Shown here: positions 31,254 through 41,040 of the stretch, piece after piece
How the letters are laid out: every line of letters begins with the position of its first letter
How positions within the stretch are numbered: the stretch's first letter is position 1
NCBI RefSeq assembly: GCF_009687885.1
Contig: NZ_BLAF01000020.1
Span: forward strand, 1-58,496
Direction: 5' to 3'
DNA length: 58,496 bases
Origin: Acrocarpospora pleiomorpha
GTDB lineage: Bacteria > Actinomycetota > Actinomycetes > Streptosporangiales > Streptosporangiaceae
Made by a program: the position numbers and the translations under genes
The notes under the pieces: model-generated
What the model saw: the letters and a program-made list of their open reading frames with translations, nothing else
Told to the model about the DNA's origin: nothing
The model's database searches: none

Positions 31254-33001
31254 ACTTCGCCCCCTACTCCGAGCCGGTCTGGGGCTCGGACGTCATGGTG
31301 GACGTCCTGCGCGGGCTCGGGCTCAAGTACGTCGCCCTCAACCCCGGCTCGTCGTTCCGCGGCCTGCACGACTCGCTCGTCAACTACGGCGGCGACGAGA
31401 TCGCCATGATCGAGTGCCCGCACGAGAAGATCGCGATGGGCGTGGCGCACGGGTACGCGAAAGTGACCGGCGAGCCGATGGCGGTCATCCTGCACGACCT
31501 CGTCGGGCTGCTGCACGGCACCATGGGTGTCTATTACGCCTATATCGACCGCACCCCGGTCCTCGTCCTCGGCGGCTCGGGCCCCGCCGACCACGTCCGC
31601 CGCCGCCCCAACATCGACTGGATCCACTCCGCCAACGTGCAGGGCGAGGCCGTACGCGCCTACACCAAGTGGGACCACGAGCCGCGCTCGCTCGCCTCGG
31701 TGCCGGCCATCCTCGCCCGCGCCCACCGGATCGCCCGCGAGCAACCGGCCGGTCCGGTCTACGTCGCGCTCGACGCCGGGCTGCAGGAGGACCAGGTGCG
31801 CGACCCGGTCCCGCTTCACGACCTGGATCGCCTCGCCGCGCTGCCCTCGCCGCTGGCCCCCGAGCCGGCGGCGCTGCGCGACCTCGCGGAGCGGCTGTGC
31901 GCCGCCGACCGTCCCGTGATGGTCCTCGGCTATCCGGGCAGGCACCCGGAATCCTTCGACACCCTCACCCGCCTCGCGGAGGAGGTGGGGATCGGCGCGG
32001 TCGAGACCCACTGGCGGCTGAACTTCCCCAACCGGCACGAACTCAACGTGACCGGTTCCGCGGCGCTGGAGCGCGCCGACTGCGTGCTGTTCGTCGACGT
32101 GAAGGACATGGGCAAGGCGACCCAGCGGCTGGAGTCCGCCACCCGGCGGATCACCTCCCGCCTCGCCGCCGGCACCGCCATCCTCGACCTGGGCTTCAAC
32201 GACGTGGGCATCTCCTCGTGGAGCGAGGACTACGCCGAGCTGGTCCCGACCGACCTGCGGGTCACCGCGGACACCGCGGTGGCGCTGCCGCTGCTGCTGG
32301 CGGAGTGCCGCCGCATCCTGGGACAGGAGCCGGAAGCGCGGCGGGAAGCGTGGCGCGACGAACTGCGCCGGCTGCACCGGGACACCTGGGCCGGATGGCG
32401 GGCCGCCGCGGACAAGCAGGCCGGGGACTCGCCGGTGTCGACCGCCCGGCTGGCCGCCGAAGTCTGGGAGGTGATCCGCGAGCACGACTGGGTGCTCACC
32501 GCCGGAACCGCCGCCGAGTGGGCCCTGCGCACCTGGGACTTCGACCGCCCCCACCGGCACCCGGGCCGCCAGCTCGGGACGGCCACCCAGATCGGCATCT
32601 CGCTCGGCGTGGCCCTCGCCCACAAGGGCACCGGGCGGCTGGTGGTCGACCTGCAGCCCGACGGCGACCTCATGTTCGACGTGGGCGCGCTGTGGGTGGC
32701 CGCCAGGTACGAGCTGCCGATGCTGGTCGTGATGTTCAACAACCGGGCCTACTACAACGACTGGGAGCACCAGGAGCGGCTGGCCCGCCAGCGCGGCACC
32801 CCCCTGGACCGGGCCGCCATCGGCATGGCGATCGACACCCCGGCGCCCGACTTCGCCGCCATCGCCCGCGGCTTCGGCTGGCAGGCAGAGGGGCCGGTGA
32901 CCGACCCGGACGCGGTGCGGGCCGCGGTAAGCCGGGCCGCCGACCACGTCCTGGCCACCGGCCGTCCGGCGCTCGTCGACGTGGTGTGCCAGCCCAAGTA
33001 G
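31250..33001 (+). CDS. ThDP-dependent enzyme B (paralogue of enzyme A)
   Basis: The 583-residue protein starts at GTG 31250, overlapping the dehydrogenase stop. The catalytic Glu is in IECPHEKIAMGVAHGYAKVT. The ThDP motif reads LQPDGDLMFDVGALWVAARY then NNRAYYND, so the usual GDG is PDG. It shares VALNPGSSFRGLHDSLVNYG with enzyme A. Two diverged copies in one operon may mean two decarboxylation steps or a heteromeric enzyme. It ends 7 bp before the convergent MFS gene. Confidence 0.8.
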   Translation: MNFAPYSEPVWGSDVMVDVLRGLGLKYVALNPGSSFRGLHDSLVNYGGDEIAMIECPHEKIAMGVAHGYAKVTGEPMAVILHDLVGLLHGTMGVYYAYIDRTPVLVLGGSGPADHVRRRPNIDWIHSANVQGEAVRAYTKWDHEPRSLASVPAILARAHRIAREQPAGPVYVALDAGLQEDQVRDPVPLHDLDRLAALPSPLAPEPAALRDLAERLCAADRPVMVLGYPGRHPESFDTLTRLAEEVGIGAVETHWRLNFPNRHELNVTGSAALERADCVLFVDVKDMGKATQRLESATRRITSRLAAGTAILDLGFNDVGISSWSEDYAELVPTDLRVTADTAVALPLLLAECRRILGQEPEARREAWRDELRRLHRDTWAGWRAAADKQAGDSPVSTARLAAEVWEVIREHDWVLTAGTAAEWALRTWDFDRPHRHPGRQLGTATQIGISLGVALAHKGTGRLVVDLQPDGDLMFDVGALWVAARYELPMLVVMFNNRAYYNDWEHQERLARQRGTPLDRAAIGMAIDTPAPDFAAIARGFGWQAEGPVTDPDAVRAAVSRAADHVLATGRPALVDVVCQPK

Positions 33002-33008
33002 CGGGCGT

Positions 33009-34212
33009 TCACACGCCGGTGTAGGAGCGCACCACGGGTTCCCGCGTCCAGAACGCCGCCGCCACCAGGATCGGGCCGAAGGCCCCGACGGTGAGCGCGG
33101 CGACCGGGCCGACCAGGCCGGCGAACGCGCCGACGACGACGTCCCCGATGGCCGGGCCGCCCCGGGAGGACATCTGGTAGAAGGCGGTGACCCGGCCGCG
33201 GATCTCGTCGGGCGTGTCGATCTGCACGGCGGCGTGCCGGATGGTGGTGGCCATCGCGTCGCAGGCGCCGAGCAGCCCGGCCGCCACGACCGCCGTCCAG
33301 TACAGCGGCGCGTGCGCCAGCAGCAGCGCCGAGACGCCATAGAGCGCGGTCGCGGCGAGCAGCACCCGGCCCTGCCTGCTACTGCGCTGCACGGTCCGGT
33401 AGACGGAGTACGTGGCGAGCAGCGCCCCGGCCGAGGGGGCGGCCGACAGCACGCCGTACCCGGTGGAGCCGACATGCAGGACGTCGACGGCGAGGGCCGG
33501 GAGCAGGACCCGATAGGCGCTGAACACGGTGGCGGACAGGTCCAGCGCCATGAGCTTGTAGATAAGCGGGCGGTGCCGGATGTAGCGCGCGCCCTCCGCG
33601 ATGGAACCCAGCACCGAGCGCCGCTCCCCGCCGGGCGCCGGCGCGGCGATCCGCATGACGCCGAGCACCGCGACGAGCAGGCCGTAGGTGGCCGCGTCGA
33701 CGGCGTACATGAGCCCGGGACCGGCGACGGTGATCAGCGTCCCGGCCAGCAGCGGCCCGACCAGGATCGCCAGCTCCCGCGACGGGTTCAGCAGCGCGAT
33801 CGCCTGGCCGATCTGGGCCCGGGGCACCAGGGCCGGGATGAGCGCCTGCCTGGCCGGCTGGTCGAACGTCGCGGCGGCGGTGGTGAGCACCACGGAGGCG
33901 ACCACCTGCCAGGCCCGGACCTGGCCGGTCAGGGTCAGCCAGGCCAGCGCGGCGGCCACCACGAGCGCCACCCCCTGCGCCGCCTGCAGCAGTCGGCGCC
34001 GGTCGAGCCGGTCGGCGAGCGCGCCGCCGAGCGGGCTGAGCACCAGCAGCGCGACCGCCTGCGCCGCGCCGACCAGACCGGTGTACGCGATGGAGCCGGT
34101 GAGCTGGTACACGTGGTAGAAGTTGGCGGCCACGGTGCCGCGGGTGCCGATCTGGGAGGCGACGACCCCGGCCCAGTAAAGGGTGAAGTCGCGGTTGCGG
34201 AGGACGGCGCGT

Positions 34213-34220
<8 letters not shown>
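33009..34220 (-). CDS. MFS transporter (EntS/DHA3-like)
   Basis: The protein of about 403 residues has around 12 hydrophobic helices, a N-terminal LRNRDFTLYWAGVVASQIG and the loop LSPLGGALADRLDRRRLLQ. I prefer TTG 34220, which overlaps the ATPase stop and matches the N-terminus of the homologue at 41041; ATG 34265 is in frame. It is the last gene of the long minus-strand uptake operon. Substrate uptake or export of a toxic intermediate are both possible. Confidence 0.8.
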
Positions 34221-35358
<1,138 letters not shown>

Positions 35359-35387
35359 CGTGTCCTCCTGATCGTGGCCCGCCGGGC

Positions 35388-37118
35388 CTAGTTCTCCCGC
35401 AAGCCGACCTTGGCGCCGAGCTTGTATGCCACCGTGACCAGCACGACCAGCGTCAGGACCATCACCACGCCGAGCGCGGCGAGCACGGTGAACTGGCCGT
35501 TCTCGTACTGTTCGAAGATGAGGATGGACAGGACCTCGTTGCCGGGGCTGTAGAGCAGGATCGAGCTGGACAGCTCGCGGAAGGAGACCACGAGGATGTA
35601 GATCCAGCCGGCCAGCAGTCCCGGCGCGAGCAGCGGGAGCAGCACCCGCCGGAAGGTCTGCCACCAGCTGGCCCCGCTGACCTGCGCCGACTCTTCGAGT
35701 TCGGTGGCGATCTGTTGCATCGAGGTGACCGAGTAACGCATGCCGTACGGCATGTACCGGGTGACGTACGCGATGAGCAGGATGAAGATCGTGCCGTAGA
35801 TCGGAATCGGGCTGCGCAGGTACACGAAGGACAGCGCGAGACCGAGCACCAGGCCGGGGATGACCAGGGGCACGAACGCGAACTGGTCGATCAGCTGGCG
35901 CCCGGGGATGCGGGAGCGCACCGTGATCCAGGCGGCGATCGCCATCACGGCCATCACCAGCGTCGCCGTCGCGATCCCGAGGAACAGCGAGTTCCGCAGC
36001 GCGGTGGCCGCCTGCGACAGGCCCAGCAGTTCGACGTAGTTGTCCAGCGACATCGACCGCAGCGCCGCCATCGACGGCGCCTGGTAGAACTTGAGCAGCG
36101 AGGTGTACAGGAGCACGACCAGCGGCGCCACGACCGTCAGCAGGAAGTAGCAGACGATCGCCGCGCCCATCACCGGCCGCCACCTGCCGAGCTCCATCGG
36201 GCGCGGCCGGAAGCCCTTGCCGGTCACGGTCTGGAAGCTCTTCCCGGCCCGTCCGACCAGGTTGGAGATGGCCACGCCGAGCACGGCCAGCACCAGCAGG
36301 CCGAGCGCCAGCGCGCCGGCGGCGGCCAGGTCCGGCGGGTAGCTGCGGAGCACGAAGTAGATCCGGCTGGTGAAGACGTAGATGCCGTTCTGCAGGCCGA
36401 GCAGCGCCGGCACCTCGAAGCTCTCCAGGCTGCGCACCGCCATGACGAGCACGGCCGCGACGATGGCCGGGCGGGTCAGCGGCACGGTGATCTTCCGGAA
36501 CACCTGCAGGCGGGTCGCGCCGCACATCAGCGCCGACTCCTCCAGCGACGGGTCCATGGACCGGAACGCGGCGACCATCAGCAGGAAGACGATGGGGGAC
36601 AGGTGCAGCCCCTCGACCCAGATCATGCCCCAGATGGTGAAGATGTCGACGGCGGCGGCGCCGAAGACCGGTTCGAGGGCCTTGTTGATGAGGCCGATGT
36701 CGGGGCTCGCGAGGAAGATCCACGAGATGGTGTACAGGATCCCCGGAATGATCAGCGGGATGATCGACGCGGCGAAGAACAGCGCCTTGAACGGTACGTC
36801 GGTCCGGACGTTGAGGTAGGCCAGGCTGGTGCCGACCACGAGGGAGAGCACCGCGGAGCCGGCCGCGAACCAGAGCGAGTTGCCGATCAGGCTGCCGATC
36901 CGGGAGTCGCCGTACGCGGTGGCGAACCCGCCGAGGGTGAAGCCCGAGGCGTCGAAGAAGGTGCCCCAGAGCAGGTAGTAGAGGGGCACGAGGGCGAGGT
37001 AGCCGATGGCGCCCGCGACTGCGATGATGATGATCAGTTTCGGGGTCGGCCACCACCGGCGTCGCGGAGTGCGCGGCGCCGACCGCTCGGCGGTCACGGC
37101 GGGGGATGCGGTCGTCAT
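35388..37118 (-). CDS. ABC transporter permease with two fused membrane domains (FbpB/AfuB type)
   Basis: The 576-residue protein has about 12 membrane helices in two halves, each with an EAA loop (SLEESALMCGATRLQVFRKI and ELEESAQVSGASWWQTFRRV). Such fused permeases serve iron, thiamine or small organic-acid importers. The ATG overlaps the stop of the upstream binding-protein gene. Location in this regulon suggests uptake of the aromatic acid or a metal complex needed by its iron enzymes. Confidence 0.88.
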   Translation of the reverse strand: MTTASPAVTAERSAPRTPRRRWWPTPKLIIIIAVAGAIGYLALVPLYYLLWGTFFDASGFTLGGFATAYGDSRIGSLIGNSLWFAAGSAVLSLVVGTSLAYLNVRTDVPFKALFFAASIIPLIIPGILYTISWIFLASPDIGLINKALEPVFGAAAVDIFTIWGMIWVEGLHLSPIVFLLMVAAFRSMDPSLEESALMCGATRLQVFRKITVPLTRPAIVAAVLVMAVRSLESFEVPALLGLQNGIYVFTSRIYFVLRSYPPDLAAAGALALGLLVLAVLGVAISNLVGRAGKSFQTVTGKGFRPRPMELGRWRPVMGAAIVCYFLLTVVAPLVVLLYTSLLKFYQAPSMAALRSMSLDNYVELLGLSQAATALRNSLFLGIATATLVMAVMAIAAWITVRSRIPGRQLIDQFAFVPLVIPGLVLGLALSFVYLRSPIPIYGTIFILLIAYVTRYMPYGMRYSVTSMQQIATELEESAQVSGASWWQTFRRVLLPLLAPGLLAGWIYILVVSFRELSSSILLYSPGNEVLSILIFEQYENGQFTVLAALGVVMVLTLVVLVTVAYKLGAKVGLREN

Positions 37119-38227
37119 TCGGACAGCACCTCGCCGCCGGCGACGACCTTCTCGTACCGCCGGCTCCACTCCGGGCCCTTCTCGACGAGCGTCTTGACGT
37201 CGATCGGGATGATCTTCAGCTGCTTGAGCGGGTCGTCGCCCTCGACGATGGCCGGGGTGAGCCCCTCGTCCACGAGCAGCTTCTGGCCCTCCTGCAGCAT
37301 CCAGTCCGCGAACAGCATCGCCGCCGCCGGATGCCTGGCGCTCTTCATCAGGCCGAAGCCGTTGGGGCGGGCCACGATCGGCTCGACGAACGGCAGGTAG
37401 TCGACCGGAGCGCCCTTGGCCTTGGCGCGCTGCACGATATAGGAGTAGTTGGAGGCGACTACGGAGAACTGACCGGCCGACAGCAGCTCGCCCTGCACCG
37501 TGTGCCCCTTGACGATCTTCGCACCGGCCGCCATGTCGGCGAAGATCTTGTCGATGTCCGCCGCGGACTTCCCCTGCTGCTGCCAGTAGGTGTAGAGCGT
37601 CAGGTACCAGTCGTAGTCGGCGAGCTCCATCGAGAGCTTGCCGTCCCACTTCGGGTCGGCCAGATCCTCCCAGGTCCTGGGCTGCTGTCCGGCGGGCACC
37701 AGGGTGGTGTTCCAGCTCGGCGCGAACAGGTTGAAGCGGGTCGCGGTCCAGCCGTCGAACCGGCCCGCCTCCGGCACCAGGTCCCGGCGCTCGCCCGCGT
37801 ACGTGCCGAGCAGCCCCTCCTTGTTGAGCGCGAAGAGCTCGTTCGCGTTCGTCTCCACCATGTCGTTGCCCTGGTAACCGGCGCCGCGCTCCTGCAGGAT
37901 CCGCTGCAGGACGGTCTCCGAACCGGCCCGGTACAGGTTGATCTCGACGTCGAAGGTGTCGCCGAACGCCTCGGTGACCACGGTGGCGACGTCGCTCGTC
38001 ATCGACGTGTACAGGTCGAGGGCGCCCTCCTGCTCGGCCAGCTCGACGAGCTTGTCGCGCCGGGCCTGACCGGAGAGCGCGCCCAGTTCCGCGTACAGCT
38101 TCTCGGCGGCGGTGGGTCCGCTGGCACCGCCGGTGCCACCGCCGGCGGTTGAGGTCGGGGACGCGCCGCAGCCGGTTACCGCCACCGCAAGGACGAGGCC
38201 GGCTAGGGCGACCCGGGTCCCGTTCAT
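37115..38227 (-). CDS. ABC substrate-binding lipoprotein 2
   Basis: The 370-residue protein has a lipoprotein signal (LAVAVTGCGASP) and the mature fold of extracellular solute-binding protein family 1: ALDLYTSMTSDVATVVTEAF, WEDLADPKWDGKLSMELADY and RPNGFGLMKSARHPAAAMLF. It is clearly paralogous to the gene directly upstream. Both flanking junctions are 4-bp ATGA overlaps, so all three proteins are made from one transcript. Confidence 0.85.
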   Translation of the reverse strand: MNGTRVALAGLVLAVAVTGCGASPTSTAGGGTGGASGPTAAEKLYAELGALSGQARRDKLVELAEQEGALDLYTSMTSDVATVVTEAFGDTFDVEINLYRAGSETVLQRILQERGAGYQGNDMVETNANELFALNKEGLLGTYAGERRDLVPEAGRFDGWTATRFNLFAPSWNTTLVPAGQQPRTWEDLADPKWDGKLSMELADYDWYLTLYTYWQQQGKSAADIDKIFADMAAGAKIVKGHTVQGELLSAGQFSVVASNYSYIVQRAKAKGAPVDYLPFVEPIVARPNGFGLMKSARHPAAAMLFADWMLQEGQKLLVDEGLTPAIVEGDDPLKQLKIIPIDVKTLVEKGPEWSRRYEKVVAGGEVLSE

Positions 38228-39348
38228 TGGACTTCCTGTCCCGCGCTGACGATCTGGGCGTAGAGGTCGTCCCACTTCTTCGGGTCCGCGAGCAGTTCCT
38301 GCTCGGGCACGGGGACCACGGTCAGATCGGCGAACGGATCCGTGGCACCGGGGATCGAGCCCACCCGGAAGGCCTCGGCGAGGATCTTCTGGCCCTCGGT
38401 GAGTTCCCAGTCGACGAAGAGCATCGCCGCCGCCGGGTTGGTCGCGGTCTTCATCAGCGCCACGCCGTTGGGCCGGACGATGATCGGCTGGACCGGCCCG
38501 CCGGACGCCGGATGCCAGCTGACGGGGGCGCCCTTGTCGGCGGCCTTGTCGACGGTGTGGCTGTAGGAGGACACCGTGATCCCGAACTGCCCGGCCGACA
38601 ACAGCTCGCCCTGCGTGGTGTGCCCCTTGGCGATCTTCGAGTTGGCGGCGATCCGGGTGAACAGATCGCGCACCTCGGCCTCGGACTTACCCTGCTGCAG
38701 GAAGTAGGTGTAGAGACCGGCGAACCAGTCCACGTCCCCGACCTCCATGGACACCTGGCCCTTCCACTTCGGATCGGCCAGGTCCTCGATGGTCTTGGGC
38801 TCCTCGCCCGGCTTGACCTTGGTGGTGTTCCAGCCGACGACGAAGGCGTTGAACCGCGACGCCGTCCAGCCCTCGGCCTTGCCCTCCTTGCGCACCGCCT
38901 CGCGAAGCTCGCCCTGGTACGGGGAGAAGAAGCCTTCCTTGTTCATGATGTTGAGTTCACCGGCGTTGGTGTCGATGAAGTCGTTGCCGAAGTAGTTCGC
39001 CTGCTGCTCCTGCAGGACGCGCTGCAGCACCGACTCCGAGTTGCCGCGGTACACGCTGACTTCGATGTCGTAGGTGTTCTCGAATCCCTCGACCAGGCTG
39101 TCCATGTCGGTGTTGGAGGTGTAGATGGAGAGCTTGCCCTCCTTCTCGGCGAGCTCGACCAGCGTCTTGTGGCGCTCCTCGCCGGTGAGACCGTTGATGC
39201 GGTCGTAGACCGCCTGCGCCTTGGCGGCGGCCGCGTCTTTCGCGTTGGTGTCAGTCGTGCCGGTCGCGGTCGGCGACGCACCGCAGGCCGTGAGGGCGAG
39301 CGCGGTCGCCAGCGCGGCGACCGCGGGGAGGATCGAGGGGTGTCGCAT
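38224..39348 (-). CDS. ABC substrate-binding lipoprotein 1
   Basis: The 374-residue protein has a lipobox (ALALTACGASP), then KLSIYTSNTDMDSLVEGFEN, IEDLADPKWKGQVSMEVGDV and RPNGVALMKTATNPAAAMLF. It is paralogous to binding protein 2 along its whole length. Two binding proteins feeding one fused permease suggest two related ligands or a heteromeric receptor. Confidence 0.85.
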   Translation of the reverse strand: MRHPSILPAVAALATALALTACGASPTATGTTDTNAKDAAAAKAQAVYDRINGLTGEERHKTLVELAEKEGKLSIYTSNTDMDSLVEGFENTYDIEVSVYRGNSESVLQRVLQEQQANYFGNDFIDTNAGELNIMNKEGFFSPYQGELREAVRKEGKAEGWTASRFNAFVVGWNTTKVKPGEEPKTIEDLADPKWKGQVSMEVGDVDWFAGLYTYFLQQGKSEAEVRDLFTRIAANSKIAKGHTTQGELLSAGQFGITVSSYSHTVDKAADKGAPVSWHPASGGPVQPIIVRPNGVALMKTATNPAAAMLFVDWELTEGQKILAEAFRVGSIPGATDPFADLTVVPVPEQELLADPKKWDDLYAQIVSAGQEVQ

Positions 39349-39434
39349 ATGCAGCTCCTGCAGTGCTCACCGGGCCGGTGTCCGCCGGCGCGGTGATGGC
39401 GTGGTTCATGTGCCCCCGAGAGATGTGCGGTGGA

Positions 39435-40049
39435 TCAGCTGTCGTGCGGCTCGACGATGGAGCCGTCCTCGCGACCGTGGTGCCCGCCGTGAACGGTCCC
39501 GCTGTCGATCGCGGCCCGCAGGAGTTCGAACCCCTGCTCCTTGGTGAGCTGGACCGAGTGGCGCTCGATGTTGTGCAGCCGCATGGTGCGCAACAGGCCG
39601 GTGTCCTGGATCGCGAGGTACCGTGAGGTGTCGTTCTCGTCCAGGTTGAAGTGCTGGTGCCAAGCCCACCGCGGCGGCGCGAAGAGGGTTCCCTCCGACC
39701 ACTCGACCACCTCGACCGGATCGTCGTCATAGTTCACAAGCGAGTAGCCGCTGCCTTTGACGATGTAGAGGTAGGCCTCCGTGGTGTGCCGGTGGCGCAC
39801 CGAGGCGCTGCCCGGCTTGAGCTCCGCGAGGTGCGCGTTGAGCACCTCGTAGTCGGCCAAATCGAACCACTGGCCGCGGTTGTTGCGCCACGGCCGTTCC
39901 GGCAGATCCATCTTCCGGAGGTCGTGCGGGACGACGAGGCCCTTGATCGGGGGGTGCCGCTTGTTGAACTCGTCCCGCGCCGCGATCTCCGACGCGTCGC
40001 GGTTCTTCTTCTCGCTCGACAGGACGCCTTTCAGGTATTCGTCACGCAC
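39435..40049 (-). CDS. single-domain cupin protein
   Basis: The 204-residue protein starts at GTG 40049 with GGAGG upstream. One cupin domain has the full metal set (SVRHRHTTEAYLYIVKGSGY then WAWHQHFN). It resembles the C-terminal domain of the bicupin at 25995. It is the first gene of the minus-strand operon that also carries the importer. A dioxygenase or isomerase role in the pathway is possible; it could also be a half-size partner of a bicupin. Confidence 0.75.
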   Translation of the reverse strand: MRDEYLKGVLSSEKKNRDASEIAARDEFNKRHPPIKGLVVPHDLRKMDLPERPWRNNRGQWFDLADYEVLNAHLAELKPGSASVRHRHTTEAYLYIVKGSGYSLVNYDDDPVEVVEWSEGTLFAPPRWAWHQHFNLDENDTSRYLAIQDTGLLRTMRLHNIERHSVQLTKEQGFELLRAAIDSGTVHGGHHGREDGSIVEPHDS

Positions 40050-40100
40050 TTTTGCCTCCAGAACGCCGTATTGACGATGAGTGAACCCCTGCGGGGGCTA

Positions 40101-40113
40101 AAGGTCTAACCTT
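40101..40113. promoter_or_regulatory. GntR-type operator 5 (uptake operon)
   Basis: AAGGTCTAACCTT is a perfect palindrome (AAGGT-CTA-ACCTT) sharing GGT-x-T-x-ACC with the consensus, 9 of 13 matches. It is 52 bp upstream of the cupin start. This is the weakest of the set. Confidence 0.4.
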
Positions 40114-40145
40114 CAGTCCATACTGTTACGCTAATGTTACGCGCG

Positions 40146-40973
40146 TTAGGACTGGTAGAGCGGCCCGTTACCCAGCAGCCGCGCGACATCCTCCACGCCT
40201 ATTCCGGTCATCACCCGCCGCGCCGTCTCGGCGACCGGAATCTCGAGGCCGACCTCGGCGGCGAGCGTGGCCGTGTTGGCGAGATCCTTGGCGTGCCAGG
40301 TCAGGCGCATCTGCTCCAGCTCCCGCAGGGTCCGCGAGTCGGTCGGCCCGTCCATCAGCGCCCGCCGCAGCGCGCGGACGTCGACACCGGCGCGGCGGGC
40401 CAGCTCCAGCGCCTCGGTGACCGCGCAGATCTGCGCCCAGTGCACCAGGTTGTTCGCGGTCTTGCCGACCTGCCCGGAGCCGAGCGGGCCCAGATGGTGG
40501 ACCGCGGCGGTCCACGGGGCGAGCAGCGGGCGCACGCGCTCCAGGGCGGCGGGGTCGCCGCCGACGAGCAGGTTGATCTCGCCCGCCTCCGCGCCGCGCA
40601 CCCCGCCGGTGAGCGCCGCGTCGAGCACGTCCACGCCCGCGGGCGCGTCCGCCGCGACCTGGCGGCACGTCTCGGGCCGTACGGACGAGCAGAGCAGGAC
40701 GGCGGTGCCCGCGCCGGCGCCGGCCAGTACGCCCGAGGAGCCGAGGCAGACCGCCAGGACATCCGCGTCGGTCGGCACGAAGACGGCCACCGCGTCGGCG
40801 TTCTCAGCGGCCTCGGCGTCGCTGGCGGCAGAGTGGGCGCCGTGCGCCACCGCGGCCCGGACCGCCGCCGGGTCGAGATCGCGCACCGTCACCCGCACGC
40901 CGGCGGCGAGCAGGTGGCGCGCGACGGGCAGTCCCATCGCCCCGAGGCCGATCACCGCGACCGTTGCTCCCAT
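40146..40973 (-). CDS. 3-hydroxyisobutyrate dehydrogenase family protein
   Basis: The 275-residue protein has an N-terminal Rossmann motif (VAVIGLGAMGLPVARHLLAA), the substrate loop DAALTGGVRGAEAG and the catalytic Lys in GSGQVGKTANNLVHWAQI. GGAGGAGAA precedes ATG 40973. It should oxidise a beta-hydroxy acid intermediate. It is divergent from the MFS gene at 41041 with operator 6 between them. Confidence 0.88.
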   Translation of the reverse strand: MGATVAVIGLGAMGLPVARHLLAAGVRVTVRDLDPAAVRAAVAHGAHSAASDAEAAENADAVAVFVPTDADVLAVCLGSSGVLAGAGAGTAVLLCSSVRPETCRQVAADAPAGVDVLDAALTGGVRGAEAGEINLLVGGDPAALERVRPLLAPWTAAVHHLGPLGSGQVGKTANNLVHWAQICAVTEALELARRAGVDVRALRRALMDGPTDSRTLRELEQMRLTWHAKDLANTATLAAEVGLEIPVAETARRVMTGIGVEDVARLLGNGPLYQS

Positions 40974-41003
40974 GACTTCTCCTCCTGATCGTGTGTGGTA
41001 GAA

Positions 41004-41015
41004 ATGTAATACCAT
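41004..41015. promoter_or_regulatory. GntR-type operator 6
   Basis: On the minus strand this reads ATGGTATTACAT, identical to the consensus for ten bases and one C short in the right arm. It sits in the 67-bp divergent gap between the dehydrogenase and MFS genes. Confidence 0.55.
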
Positions 41016-41040
41016 TTGCCCAATATGGGAGGGTTGCTCG

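Noticed and set aside
37115..40049. Importer as a dedicated iron-uptake system
   Set aside because: The fold resembles ferric importers, but no siderophore genes or Fur-like box were seen, and the operon starts with a cupin gene behind a GntR-type site. Iron remains possible but is not the preferred reading.
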